A stretch of DNA of 64,000 bases from Cladocopium goreaui (lineage: Eukaryota > Sar > Dinophyceae > Suessiales > Symbiodiniaceae). The stretch is from NCBI GenBank assembly GCA_947184155.2, contig CAMXCT020001013.1, positions 62,001-126,000 of the forward strand, given 5' to 3'. A program made the position numbers and the translations under genes. Below are positions 51,066-61,832 of this stretch, piece after piece; the stretch's first letter is position 1; each line of letters begins with the position of its first letter. The notes under the pieces are model-generated. The model did no database searches and had not been told where the DNA came from. It saw only the letters and a list, made by a program, of their open reading frames with translations.

Positions 51066-51167
51066 TACCCTCTGGTAAACTAACATAACTATGGAAAATC
51101 ACCATGCTCATGGGAAAATTCACTATTTCTATGGTGATTTTCCATTATGTTAAATTACCAGAGGGTA
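51066..51167. mobile_element. M1 element, 102 bp
   Basis: TACCCTCTGGTAAACTAAC left, GTTAAATTACCAGAGGGTA right. Confidence 0.9.
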
Positions 51168-51426
51168 TAGTATCTGGGTAAATTATCATATTTCACTAAC
51201 CTGAATAGTTCGGCCATAAAAGGGGATGATTTCCCGGATCCTAACCATGATTCCAGGGCTCGGGAGAACAGTGAGGTCGTGATTAAATTTACCCAGAAAC
51301 TATGATATATATATATATATATGGTTGGTGGTTTTTAACCATTATTAACCACTATTAACCACTATTAACCAACATCCATAAACCAACCCAATCGCAAAAA
51401 TTTCTCAATCATCCCATGCCTGAGCC

Positions 51427-51540
51427 GCTCAGCAGCCTATCGCGCCGCTCAGCGCCTCGCCTGCGATAGTCATTGCCATGCCGGGGAAGAAGCTGAATGG
51501 ACCATCAAATGGACCGTGATGCGCGACGTCCTCGGCCAGA
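51427..51540 (-). CDS. exon-like block, LAEDVAHHGPFDGPFSFFPG
   Basis: LAEDVAHHGPFDGPFSFFPG, MAMTIAGEALSGAIGC, stop. GC-rich and protein-like; the last part overlaps the GCTCAGCxxATCGCG motif also seen at both ends of the 19.8-21.9 kb block, so part of it may be repeat. Confidence 0.3.
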
Positions 51541-51834
51541 GATAGGCTTTTTTTTGATCCCCCAGTCACCATGGTTAGTGGTTTTAGGTAGCCTAAAAAT
51601 ACTGAAATGCCCCAAAAATGGTTGATTTAACTACTAAAATACTAAAATATGTACCCTAATAGGTACCCTAAAATAGTTGGTTTAACTACTTGTATATTAT
51701 GGTTGGTTAATGAATGTTTATGCCCCAAAAATATGATAGTAGTAGGTTTTGACTCATCCTCGGTACCATGGGATACCTTCCAAATTCAGGGATTTTTCAC
51801 ATCAACATGGGCCCAGCTACCAGGACACTTTGGC

Positions 51835-51880
51835 ACCTTTGGAGCAAAAACAAACAGCTCTTTCTGATCTTTTCAAACTC
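51835..51880 (-). CDS. small exon downstream of an M1 element, SLKRSERAVCFCSK
   Basis: Acceptor AAGAGCAG, then SLKRSERAVCFCSK and AAAG|GTGCCA. In phase 0 with the YPL-ending exon on the other side of the M1 copy at 51895. Confidence 0.35.
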
Positions 51881-51894
51881 TGCTCTTATAGTTC

Positions 51895-51998
51895 TACCCT
51901 CTGGTAAACTAACATAGCTATTGAAAATTGCAATTTATAGTTGATTTACCCATTAAAAATGGTGATTTTCCATAGCTATGTTAGTTTACCAGAGGGTA
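51895..51998. mobile_element. M1 element with TAGTTC on both sides
   Basis: TACCCTCTGGTAAACTAAC left, GTTAGTTTACCAGAGGGTA right, 104 bp; TAGTTC occurs immediately outside both ends. Confidence 0.92.
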
Positions 51999-52044
51999 TA
52001 GTTCTACATGCCAAAATAGTTGCTGGTTGCTTCCCTGTTTTGCT
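51990..52044 (-). CDS. small exon ending in the M1 donor, QLFWHVELYPL
   Basis: Acceptor CTGTTACAG, then KQGSNQQLFWHVELYPL|GTAAAC. The last three codons are the M1 end. Confidence 0.4.
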
Positions 52045-52390
52045 GTAACAGCTACAGTAATCCCCAGAAGGACATATTGCTGACAAGTTCGTATCTGACA
52101 TGGCCCCGGCAGGTTGTATCTGGGTCACATGGCTGTGAACATAGACATAACGCTACATCAAATTCCAGCTGGTGAACCATCATTTTCGTCTTAACATCGC
52201 CATGTTGAAGGTATACCCAATTTTCATTGACACCAATATCTTGATATATCCATAAATCCTAATATATATATATACATAGATAATTATAGATATACATATT
52301 ATTAAATATATTAATATATTCCCCCAATTGCCGTTTGAAACTGCAATGAGGGGTAGCAACCCCACCATGGTGGGGCGGAAAGATGCACAC

Positions 52391-52509
52391 TACCCTCTGG
52401 TAATGACTATAGCGAACTGGAAGCCATGGCCCAGGTACAGTTGATTTATTTACCTATTTTTCAAGTGGTGATTTTCAATAATAGTTATGTAAACGTTTAC
52501 CAGAGGGTA
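52391..52509. mobile_element. M1 element, 119 bp
   Basis: TACCCTCTGGTAATGACTA left, GTAAACGTTTACCAGAGGGTA right. Confidence 0.85.
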
Positions 52510-53232
52510 AATAGTTGAAATTCACTGAAACCACCAATCAGCTTACCTAGTTTTTCGTTTCAGGCTTTCGAGTGTTGCTTCTCCGGGGTCTCAAACCTTG
52601 AGATGTCATGGCCAAAATCTCTGACGACGTCGCAGGTTCGTCACTTCACGTCATTGATAGGTTGGTATTTTCCCAGTCACTCACTGAAACCTTCCGAAGT
52701 CATGGGAAAATGCTTCCGTTTCTATTTTCCCACCACTAGATTTACATCATCAATCTGAAAAACATCTATATCCCCTATGTTTTTGCTAGTTAAAACCTAT
52801 ATTTGATAGTCAGATAATCCGTCAACACGCTACAACCGCTACGAGCGACCCCTGATTAAATTCATCAGGTGTCAAATCAACATGTCAACCAAACCTGCAT
52901 GTTCAGCACAGGTTCATGATGCATCAAGGTTGATGTCATTTCATCTCATTTGTTCCATGAGACCGGCTCCATGTTATGCATCACATAGGAATTCGATATT
53001 TCAGCACTTAAGTTCTTGACAACAAAACAAACTGTGTTGGTAAAGTATCATCATGTCTCAACCTAATCTGGAGGTTTCCAAACATGGGGGTCCTCCTAAA
53101 TCATCCATGTTATTCTCGGATTTTCGTGGATTTTCCACGAAATGAACCATCCAAAACCATCCAGCTATTGGGGATCCGGCATTCCACGCAGCCTCCATAT
53201 TTTTCTCGGAATCTACGAGCCAACAAATCTGG

Positions 53233-53345
53233 TACCCTCTGGTAAACTATTAACATAACTATGGAAAATCACCATGTTTAATGGGAAAATCCCCTATTTC
53301 TATGGCCATGTTCCAGTTCGCAAACTGTTAGTTTACCAGGCCGGG
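53233..53345. mobile_element. M1 element, GGCC variant on the right
   Basis: TACCCTCTGGTAAACTATTAAC left, GTTAGTTTACCAGGCCGGGT right. Confidence 0.8.
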
Positions 53346-53461
53346 TCAGTTGTGCTACGCCCCCGCCCCCGCCCCCGATGCTGGCCTTCTCAATGGACTT
53401 CACTCGAGCTCCTGGAGCCCGCTCTACCTGAGTGCTGGTCCAACGAGTCCCATAGATGATA
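53337..53461 (-). CDS. exon filling the gap between an M3 and an M1 element
   Basis: Starts directly after the ACCAG end of the M3 at 53462: IIYGTRWTSTQVERAPGARV, KSIEKASIGGGGGGVAQLTR, P, and ends CCTG|GTAAAC in the M1 variant end. GC-rich codons, basic, with a poly-Gly run. Both exon edges coincide with repeats. Confidence 0.55.
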
Positions 53462-53672
53462 ACTGGTTGGTGGTGCAATGTGCCCATCTACTGGTTGGTG
53501 GTGTAATCCTGGTTGGTTAATATATGGTTAATATATGGTTATATAATATATGTGTCTGGTTGGTGGTTGAGTTTCAACCCCTCTGAAAAATCATGGAGTG
53601 AAAGTCAATGGGAAGGATGACATCCCATATATGAAATGGAAAAATAAAAGCCATGTTCCAAACCACCAACCA
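53462..53672. mobile_element. M3 element, compound
   Basis: CTGGTTGGTGGTGCAATGTG at 53462, second CTGGTTGGTGG starts at 53491 and 53556, right end AAACCACCAACCAG at 53672; looks like an M3 inserted into or duplicated within another. Confidence 0.75.
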
Positions 53673-54006
53673 GGATACTAATCGGATCTGAAGTCAAGAA
53701 AACTCTCCACTCCCCATGTTCGAAGCAATTTTAAGTCAAGAAAAGGTCACCATGTAATTTTTGAACTGTATCACCACCATGGACCAGTGATAAATCACCA
53801 TGTTTCAAGGCTCACTGTCACACAGCAATTGGGCCCTCTGAGTGCCTTGCATCTCTGCTAGCTACCGTTGATCCATCATCGCTGTCACTTTGAGTCCTGC
53901 CGCTTTCATTTTCGGCCGGCCAAGCCAAACCTTATCGAGGCTATATTTGGGGTATGATTTAGGGGGTTAGCCGGTTAGCCAGGAAGTGTGATACATTTGG
54001 ATACAC

Positions 54007-54110
54007 ATCCTATACCCATAGGATCCATGTATGGTATATATACTAACATTGGGGGTATATTGATGGTAAATGTTACCATATATAGCATACATGGATCCTA
54101 TGGGATAGGA
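54007..54110. mobile_element. M4-like element
   Basis: ATCCTATACCCATAGGATCC left, GGATCCTATGGGATAGGAT right, interior TGGTATATATACTAAC as in the 55431 copy. Confidence 0.75.
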
Positions 54111-54779
54111 TTTTTCTTTTCAGAAGTCCCAAATATCACCTCCGTGAGCCACCTCATCTGGTGGGGAATTCCATGGATCCAACGTCACATGGCTTGACAC
54201 CAAAAAACCATCGGTGCTTGGATGAAAAGAACTGGTTGGGAACCTCTTGGTGGCTCCAAACGGCTGCCCATTTGGAATATGGATACCTTCAAGGCAGTAC
54301 CCAGGTAAAACCTGAAACATGGGTGGTTTACTGTAACCAGCCAAAAAGTTACGGACTTAATGTGATTTAACCCATTAACAGTGTTCATAAACATAGATAA
54401 ATATAGATAAATAATGATAAATATAGACAAACAAAGATAAACATAGATAACCATAATAATCCATTCTTTAGTTGGTTTATCCATGACCCCCTAAGTTATT
54501 GGAGGTATGTCTACCAACTGGGCTTTATCAGGACCTGGCGCACCTTGTCAATGGTTGCAAATGAGGAAACCAAGAACATAAAATAGTGAACCCACACTTA
54601 CTTAAGGGCCAATTTCGATTTGTAGATGTGACTTGGGTCAACATATCATGGTTGACGCATGGTGACGTAGGGGTCAATGGTCAACAAACGGGATGCCCTG
54701 TAGTTCCATGTCCAAACTGTATATTCGAGAGCAAACCTGATCAGCACAAAAACACTTCTCCAGGTTCAACCTTCTAGGG

Positions 54780-55199
54780 TTTCAATTTGTTTGGGTCATT
54801 GGGGCTATGTCCAAGGTAGGGGTAGGAGTCTGCCGGCACAAGAGCTATCCAAAGCTGCCGTTCCCCATTGCCCGCCGCGGGTGACTTCTTTTTCAGATAA
54901 GGAGACGTGAACCTTGTGGAGAAACTACGCCGTTGAAACCCGACTAACCTACCGTCATCCGTCTGTGTTCATGGAGTCTTCCAAGGATGGGTAGGGAAGT
55001 TGAGTCCTTCAAGTGTCCATGGATATGCAGATATCCGTGACTACAGTAGTTCAATATGCAATCAACTGCAACAAAGGTCCACGGGTTAAGTGATTTTGGT
55101 GAGCAGCAAGGCAACCGGAACTAAATTCCTAGACTAAATGTATGTCAATGTCATTGGGATTGCATATGATTAGTAATCTCAGAAAATATATGCCAGTTT
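54780..55199. other. no supported gene
   Basis: GC-rich stretch 54820-54990 resembles neither exon nor known RNA on either strand; the rest is AT-rich filler. Confidence 0.35.
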
Positions 55200-55214
55200 T
55201 TAAAGGATGCGGGA

Positions 55215-55350
55215 GGCAAATCTCAACCATTTCATCCCTGGAAAAGCACCGCAAAATCGGCCATTGAGAACCGCCACTGCGGATGACGGGTTGACGGGGA
55301 CCTCGGCGGGTTTAGGGTCGAAATTCAAACGCCGAGTTCGGCGTTGAACC
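55215..55350 (-). CDS. exon-like block, NFDPKPAEVPVNPSSAVAVL
   Basis: LVQRRTRRLNFDPKPAEVPV, NPSSAVAVLNGRFCGAFPG. Good coding composition; frame open beyond. Unrecognised. Confidence 0.4.
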
Positions 55351-55430
55351 AGAAACCCAGAGTGACCAATCCTTAAAATCCTGGTAGAGCACTGTGTGTG
55401 TGTGTGTGATTGTGCGTATGTATGAATATA

Positions 55431-55530
55431 CCCATGACGGATCCATGGTGCTGCTATATATGGTAACATGGATCCCATCAATATACCCCCTTTATGTTAG
55501 TATATATACCAGCACCATGGATCCTATGGG
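55431..55530. mobile_element. M4 element
   Basis: CCCATGACGGATCCATGGTG left, CAGCACCATGGATCCTATGGG right. Confidence 0.8.
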
Positions 55531-56136
55531 ATATAGGATGTGTATATTTATATAGAGCAATCCTGTTATGATCGTCACAAACTATCGTCCAGGACAGATC
55601 CCGTTAATGCATTCCTTTTTGTTTCCTTTTTTTCGCTGTCCATGCACTAGCTATAGAGCAAATATGAGCAAATATGAGCAAACATATGCTACTGTCATGA
55701 TTCAATATGATTCATTATCACTGTGATGAGTTTGTGAGTAATAGTCGAGGCAACCCCTGAAAAGATTCGCGAACACATGTCTAAGTCGCACTTCCACAGA
55801 TTTATCACGCTTCTAACTGTTTGGGTATTATATACAAACAAAAAAACATACACTCAGTAAAGCGATGGCATAAACCGTCCATTCTTCGACGGTTGAAATC
55901 CCAACTATTTATGGGACAACTGAGCCCCCCTGGCCATGCTTGAGTTTGCCAAACCATGATTGCTATGTTCTAATGTATATGTATATATATATATATGTGT
56001 TAAATGTACATTTAATCATACCTATTACATTATACATATTACATATCTATGTACGTACGATATTTGTTGGATATAAACATACATAACCATACACAACAAT
56101 ACATAGCCATGTGCAACCATGTATAAGCATATGTAT

Positions 56137-56280
56137 AATCAGTTGCCTGAGTCCGGGTGTCTCTTTTGAGGACTCAAACATGTCCTTAATTTCAACCCAA
56201 CACCTGTGATTCTCAAGCAATTGACGACTGGCTTTTGTCGCCTCGGACTGATCCGTGGCTCCCTCGTTTCGGAAGATCAT
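56137..56280 (-). CDS. exon-like block, SEATKASRQLLENHRCWVEI
   Basis: RNEGATDQSEATKASRQLLE, NHRCWVEIKDMFESSKETPG, L. Helical, charged; convincing coding composition. Unrecognised. Confidence 0.45.
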
Positions 56281-56318
56281 ATTTGATGGTCATATTTCAA
56301 GAACTGACGCAAACCTAT

Positions 56319-56426
56319 ATGGGGATGGGTCAAAACCCTGGTACCTAGTGAACATCAAAATAGCTGGTAAATGGATGTTCATCCCACTAAAAATGGTATT
56401 AATAGGTATTGATCCATAGCCATATA
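56319..56426. mobile_element. M5 element, third copy
   Basis: TATGGGGATGGGTCAAAACC left, ATTGATCCATAGCCATATA right; interior near-identical to 5810-5920. Confidence 0.7.
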
Positions 56427-57110
56427 TAGTGGTTGGGAAACTCTAAGTAGCTCCTTTGCTCCCCATTTTTTTTTGGAATATTTAGGGAATATGGATATCC
56501 ATAGCTCCTATAGCTATGACCTGAAAAAATAAAAAAAATACCTCCAATTCAGGCGCCAGAAGTCTTCCGTGAAAGTTGGAAATCCCAAACCCTGAGCTAA
56601 CCATCAACGAATCAAGGAAACACCCTGAAACCTAAACACCTAACACCCTCAAAGTGATGTTGGGTGAAATGGGGTGTTTGGGCGTAACAGTTATGCCGCA
56701 ACGCTTGTTCTGGTTCAAAGAAGGGAATGAACAGGTACCCCATGCATATGTATGTATATACATATATATGTACTGTACATACATTGTAACTTTATAACAT
56801 ATTATAACACATATCTACAATAATCTTGAAGTAGGTGATTATTATATATAATTAACATAATTTCCAATCATATTCCCATTATTTGGTAAGGATTGTTTGA
56901 AATTTAGATATTCTATTTACTCCTGGATGATCGTATACACCGTATACATATATACCGCAATATAAATATTGAAAACCATATATGTATACGCTTCATCTGG
57001 GAAGCAAACGCTGGCTGACCGCTTACCCCTCTCTTCTAAACAGGGCTTTTCACACCAACCTCAGCTCTTTCATACCAATCTCCTCCATCCAATAATGTCA
57101 ATCCCGGATT

Positions 57111-57210
57111 AATAAACCATGGTTTATTAATTAGGCGGTACTCCTCCAATAGTCATAATCTGATACTTAAATGGTCCCTCCCAATTAAACAGCCGTTTGG
57201 GGTTAATTCA
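57111..57210. mobile_element. M8 element, copy 2 (opposite orientation to 43436)
   Basis: Contains AATAGTCATAATCTGATACTT and TTAATAAACCATGGTTTATTAA. Confidence 0.65.
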
Positions 57211-57513
57211 TCCAGGACATGAATGGATCCCCAAAGACGGATATTTTGTGGGCTCAAAGGAACGCCAGTAGCCCTTGATCTTCAACCCCAAAGTTCGGAC
57301 AAACAAATGTTGAACTTCTATCTGTTTAATATAGGTATGTACTGGAGATGCTCACGATAAAACCATCAATTCCACGAAGTTAATAGTTACAACATGTTAC
57401 AACCATTATAACTTTACAACCTAATTGTAAGCGACAACCAATTGTCAAATTGTAAAGACATCCATACTATATTTGCACTATAGAACCATTTTCCTAGATA
57501 TGTTATTTCCTAG

Positions 57514-57660
57514 TTGTTGATGGATCAGCACGGCTCTGGCACAAGCTTTGGTGCCATCTCTGATGACCGGACTGTCACAACGCACAGGGCCCCAGGGGAC
57601 ACAGACTCTCAGTCTTTTAGGGGATCAATGAACCAGAAAACGAGATGTTTATCAAATGGG
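57514..57660 (+). CDS. unrecognised plus-strand open segment
   Basis: DQHGSGTSFGAISDDRTVTT, HRAPGDTDSQSFRGSMNQK. Polar, protein-like, but the opposite strand also has a short sensible frame (SPGALCVVTVRSSEMAPKLV). Confidence 0.25.
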
Positions 57661-58439
57661 GGGGGTTCAAAAACCAAGGGGAGTTCAGGAATCAATCCTT
57701 CTAGGCAGGGGGTATATTTGGAGGTTTTCTATGGGATATATCCTGGGATATATCATGGGATATGGGGAAACATGCCGAAACTTAGAAAGTGGCCAGAATT
57801 GGGTGACCTGCGTAACTTCAAATTAACGAACATGGAAAGCAATATGAAACCAGCCATACTTTGATGCGCCATACTTTGACGCTTGAAATCCCACCTCACT
57901 CACTTCAAACTTGAAGAGCTGGTCAAATGATGTCAAATGTATATGGAAAACCCCCGTTGGTCAATGACCTCAGTGTATGATCTTACTGTTAAAGTACACC
58001 TATATCAAAACAAGATGTTTCCCGTCTGGTCATGTGTTGTTCATTGGCTACGGACGGCTGGACTGCTGGCAAAGTTCTTTTGCTTCCACTTGTACAGCAT
58101 CAACAGAAAAGGTAATGCTAGCTAATGCTAGCTATGTCTGCTAAGTCTTCTAGTTCTTTCATGTGAGCAGACTTCAAAAATATCGGCCATTTCTTGATAG
58201 TTGGTTGAATGGAGTTCCCACATGCAGTGGGTCCTAATAATAATAATAATATTCACCAATAATCAAATCAAATCAAATAGTACAACCTCCTAGAATATCC
58301 TAGAATAACAAGTCAACAATCAACCGGCATTTATCAACTACATTCCAACACCAGGGATCAACTGGCTTTGTCTTCATTTGTCTGAACATTGGGTATCCCC
58401 AAATTCACTGCCATAAAATCATTGCTTTCCCTCTGAAAA

Positions 58440-58590
58440 CTGCCAGAAATTCTGTCCCAGAAAATTCTCACAGTCGCTACGTCCGGTCCGACCACGTGGA
58501 GGTGGAGTGTGCCATCATACTCGAGTGGTGATTGCCCTGACTGCTCAGCAAGAACTCCTCCACATTTCGACCTCAGATCTCAGGACTTCC
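58440..58590 (-). CDS. exon-like block, LEYDGTLHLHVVGPDVATVR
   Basis: CGGVLAEQSGQSPLEYDGTL, HLHVVGPDVATVRIFWDRIS. Strand-rich pattern (HLHVV-G-P-D-V). Follows 58819-58904 in transcription order. Confidence 0.4.
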
Positions 58591-58818
58591 GGATTCGTGA
58601 AATCCATGTTGAACCTTTCCATGAATTATTCAAAAGTTCTTGGCCCCCAATACAATTGACATCAATTGACTCTTCTTTGGGAGGAAAAGGATGATACACA
58701 TTGATAACCCATGGAAACTTTGGATATCCCATTTTCAAACAAGCATCAACCATCATCTCTTGCCCCCCCCCCACTGGCTGCAAAAGTAAATTGAGCAAAC
58801 AACCTCTACGACCACAAC

Positions 58819-58904
58819 CTCGAGGCCAAAAACAATGCTGCTGATATGCTCACCAAAGTTGGGATTGATGTCTTCTAGGTTGATTCTCATCATTTCAGCC
58901 CCAC
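58819..58904 (-). CDS. exon after an M1-started intron, RINLEDINPNFGEHISSIVF
   Basis: 86 bp between TTTATAG and GTTGTG. With one base from the previous exon it reads GAEMMRINLEDINPNFGEHI, SSIVFGLE in exact phase. Composition is clearly coding. Function unknown. Confidence 0.6.
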
Positions 58905-58944
58905 CTATAAACGGGGATTCAAGTATATTCAAGTCACATAGACT

Positions 58945-59048
58945 TACCCTCTGGTAAACTAACATAGCTATTGAAAATGGCAATCTATAGTGGATTTACC
59001 CATTAAAAATGGTGATTTTCCATAGTTATGTTAGTTTACCAGAGGGTA
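58945..59048. mobile_element. M1 element at the start of an intron
   Basis: TACCCTCTGGTAAACTAAC left, GTTAGTTTACCAGAGGGTA right, 104 bp. On the minus strand its end provides the donor for exon 59040-59100. Confidence 0.92.
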
Positions 59049-59100
59049 CATTAAATTCAACAGTAGAGAAAAAATCGTGATCAGTCGCGACTTCCAAAGA
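59040..59100 (-). CDS. exon ending inside the M1 terminus, SLEVATDHDFFSTVEFNVPS
   Basis: Acceptor TTCTTGTAG, then SLEVATDHDFFSTVEFNVPS and G|GTAAAC. The last nine bases (TACCCTCTG) belong to M1, so the element has contributed codons. Phase 1 at the donor matches exon 58819-58904. Confidence 0.6.
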
Positions 59101-59171
59101 CTACAAGAAAATCATGCCGACCGTGATGGGACCTGTTCCCAGTTTCTGGGCTCTGATAAGTACCTCAGGCA

Positions 59172-59240
59172 TCCCCCTGCCCCAGGCGTGGTCAAGCATG
59201 GATACACAGGACATGGCAAACAAAAAACACTGAACACATA
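59172..59240 (-). CDS. exon ending HAWGRGMPE at a GTACTT donor
   Basis: SMLDHAWGRGMPE, then GTACTT; the intron to the next exon would be about 70 bases. The 5' edge is not clear. Confidence 0.4.
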
Positions 59241-59354
59241 CCGCAAACCTTGAACATCGATATCTCCCATCAAGATTGGAGGCATTAAACCACATTTGTT
59301 AATGCACATGTTTTTACATCATCGAACATCCATAGATTCTCTCAAGATACCACG

Positions 59355-59465
59355 TGGATGGGCCAGCGAAATCCACCACCAATTTGGGATGGTTGAAACC
59401 CTATGAATCATGGGATGTTTACCACCGTTTTCAACTGGTGATTCCGATGTCTTCCATCCACAGTA
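59355..59465. mobile_element. M6 element, reverse orientation
   Basis: GTGGATGGGCCAGCGAAATCC left, GATGTCTTCCATCCACAG right; interior AACTGGTGATTCC matches 39325 in reverse. Confidence 0.7.
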
Positions 59466-60168
59466 TCAGCCATGAAAACCAGCCTCTTTCCGAGCCGTTT
59501 GAACCCTCCGTTGGTCGAGGATCAATTGAGCTCCGTCTGGAAAAAACGATGATTCTTCACCTGGCAAAGGGGTGCGGAAATTTTCCAGTATGAAATTTGG
59601 GATGTCCATATTAGTCTTTGAAATAGAAATAAGATGAAATACATTGAAATACTGTAAGCCGGGTTTGGGATGATTCTCCGTATACCAATCATCATGGTGA
59701 ATTCATTCTGAGGCGTTAAGTCACTCATTTTCCTGAACGCTTCAACGAAGAAATTGGTGACTTAACCAACAAACATTGGTTTTAAAAACGAAGATAGGGA
59801 GTGAACCAACAAGAATGATCCGAACTACCAGTAACATGGGCATCAACAAAAAACCCATGGCGTATCCCCTAAAAACTGCACCGTGAATTTCCACAACTTA
59901 TGGCTATATGGATCAAGTCAGTTCCGGCCATTTGGTACTGAACGACCCACATCGTCGTTAAGAAAGCACCTTCTGGCTATGTAAGCTCCTCACAAAAGGA
60001 TAGCCATGATCAACCGCTGAAAATCCAGGATGCTGCAAGGATTCACTCATTTTTCCAGTTGTGTCTCGCTCTTGGAGCAGTTTTCCCGGGGATTATAGGA
60101 TCATGCTAGCGGGGCTTAGGCCCATTTAGTTCAATGATTTGCGATGATTTACCGTTCTTAAAATTTAG

Positions 60169-60250
60169 TGATTTTCCAGAGGGTACTATATTTAGTACAC
60201 TAAAACATGTTCAAAAGTTTGTAAATGATAGTACCCTCTGGAAAATGAGT
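60169..60250. repeat. outward-facing M1-type ends
   Basis: GATTTTCCAGAGGGTAC at the left and GTACCCTCTGGAAAATG at the right: the ends point away from each other, unlike all other M1 copies. Confidence 0.6.
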
Positions 60251-60929
60251 ATAAAATTGGTATAGAATTTACTATGATTTACTAAAATATGTATAAATGA
60301 TTGTAAATTCTATACCCACATTATGGGGGTTTCCGAAATCAATCCATTCAGATCTAGATGAAAACTCAGTCTCTTTGGATTCCCATGGGGGACGGATGAC
60401 TCGGATGACCATGAAGCGTAAGCCCATCCGTATACCAGGTTTTGACCAAGCACCCCTAATATCAAGCACCCCCATTCTATGGTCCAAATGTCCAACTATA
60501 TGGAATTCACCTCCGTCGATAGAACGCTTTCTGGATCTGTTTAATAAGTTTGAATATGAGTGGGGGATGAGATTACCACAGTTGTACTATAGAAAAAAAA
60601 GAAAACTACTGTAAATAATCATATATAATAATCCTTATTTCAGTAGGATGACATTTTTCTATCTCATACTAGAGTATCGTAAAGTATATACTCAAAAACA
60701 CAAACACTTACTAAATCCAGCATGGGTTTTTGGAAACTCCTAGCTCCAAACCGCTCCCGGTATACCAATAATAGAGACATAACACTTAAGTTTTTTTTTT
60801 ATATTTCTTTTAAAATAGGGTATCCCAAAACCTGGTATATCATGATTTGTTTAAAATTAAAATATGTAAAACTGGGGAATCCATGGGAATCCACCATTTT
60901 TCAATCACATCCCAAAAAAAACCGCTCTC

Positions 60930-61050
60930 CGCACCTCTGGACTCTTCAGCTCCGAACGCCGCGCTTGCGCGAAGGGCAACAGCTTCTCCACCAGGAGATT
61001 GAAGGCCTCCCAGTTGATGGGGCCCGCAGGGGCTTGGTGCCGGGCAATTT
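60930..61050 (-). CDS. exon-like block, NWEAFNLLVEKLLPFAQARR
   Basis: HQAPAGPINWEAFNLLVEKL, LPFAQARRSELKSPEVRRAV. Amphipathic helices, high GC at third positions; convincing coding sequence without a recognised family. Confidence 0.5.
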
Positions 61051-61336
61051 CGATGGAAAATGTCGGGTTTCTCCGATGGAAAATGAAGTTTGATAAGTGG
61101 ACACCATAAAACTGGGGATAACTTCGATGGATTTAGGCCCACTTCACCCAGCGAATCGTTTTTTTCGGGCCCCTGAAAAGATCACGGATCTCCAAGCGGT
61201 TCTTCTACCTCCACACTCAAAAATGGTGCTTCAACACCATCTCTGGTTGCTCAGCGACCAAGGCTGTCCTCATCGCATCTCAGCTTCGGTTTTCAGCAGG
61301 GCTGACATGCCCTGGATTGACCTGGAATGCTGTCCA

Positions 61337-61534
61337 TTAGGCTCCACCACAATCGATCATGTCAAGGTCCAGCGCCGATGTGTCAGCCAGGATTGGCCCT
61401 GGCTTTTGGTGGTGGGGATTGGTGGCACATCTGGCCTCTTCACTGTGGCTGGAACCAGCATCCGTTTGAAAGTCAGTGAAGGGCAGGGTGGAATCTGTCT
61501 CCTTGTTGTCAGCCTCACAATAACCCAGAGCATC
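61337..61534 (-). CDS. acidic exon, DALGYCEADNKETDSTLPFT
   Basis: After a TCTAG acceptor: DALGYCEADNKETDSTLPFT, DFQTDAGSSHSEEARCATNP, HHQKPGPILADTSALDLDMI, DCGGA, stop. The plus strand has a longer frame over the same region (148 codons to 61543), hydrophobic and less coding-like. Strand choice follows neighbours and the acceptor. Confidence 0.4.
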   Translation of the reverse strand, partial: DALGYCEADNKETDSTLPFTDFQTDAGSSHSEEARCATNPHHQKPGPILADTSALDLDMIDCGGA

Positions 61535-61782
61535 CTAGATTGAACAAAAATCTCTTGCACTTGAAGAAAACAATCGCCACTTGGACAGCTTCTAAAAACA
61601 ATCAATTTTCAAGTTTAAAATTCAATAAAAAGACTTATTGTTTGAATCTGATTTTCACAGAAATCACCACATCTACAATCAAGATGCAACAAGAAGTGTC
61701 ACTGTCGCGCCATGTACAGTGGGAACATCTGTGCACAAACATTCAAAGTCCCTACATTCGAAGTCTTTCTGTGGGCCTACCT

Positions 61783-61832
61783 ACATATCAATCTATCAAT
61801 CTATCAATCTATCAATCTATCAATCTATCAAG
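61783..61832. repeat. TCAATCTA 8-bp tandem repeat
   Basis: Six perfect units of ATCAATCT. Confidence 0.92.

Noticed and set aside
54801-54990. GC-rich non-repetitive stretch considered as a structural RNA (5S, snRNA, SRP).
   Set aside because: No match to the conserved cores of these RNAs as I know them, and no stable cloverleaf or 5S-like boxes.
61097-61543. 148-codon plus-strand frame.
   Set aside because: Very hydrophobic with poor codon bias; the minus strand has an acceptor and an acidic, better biased frame over the same bases. Not fully excluded.
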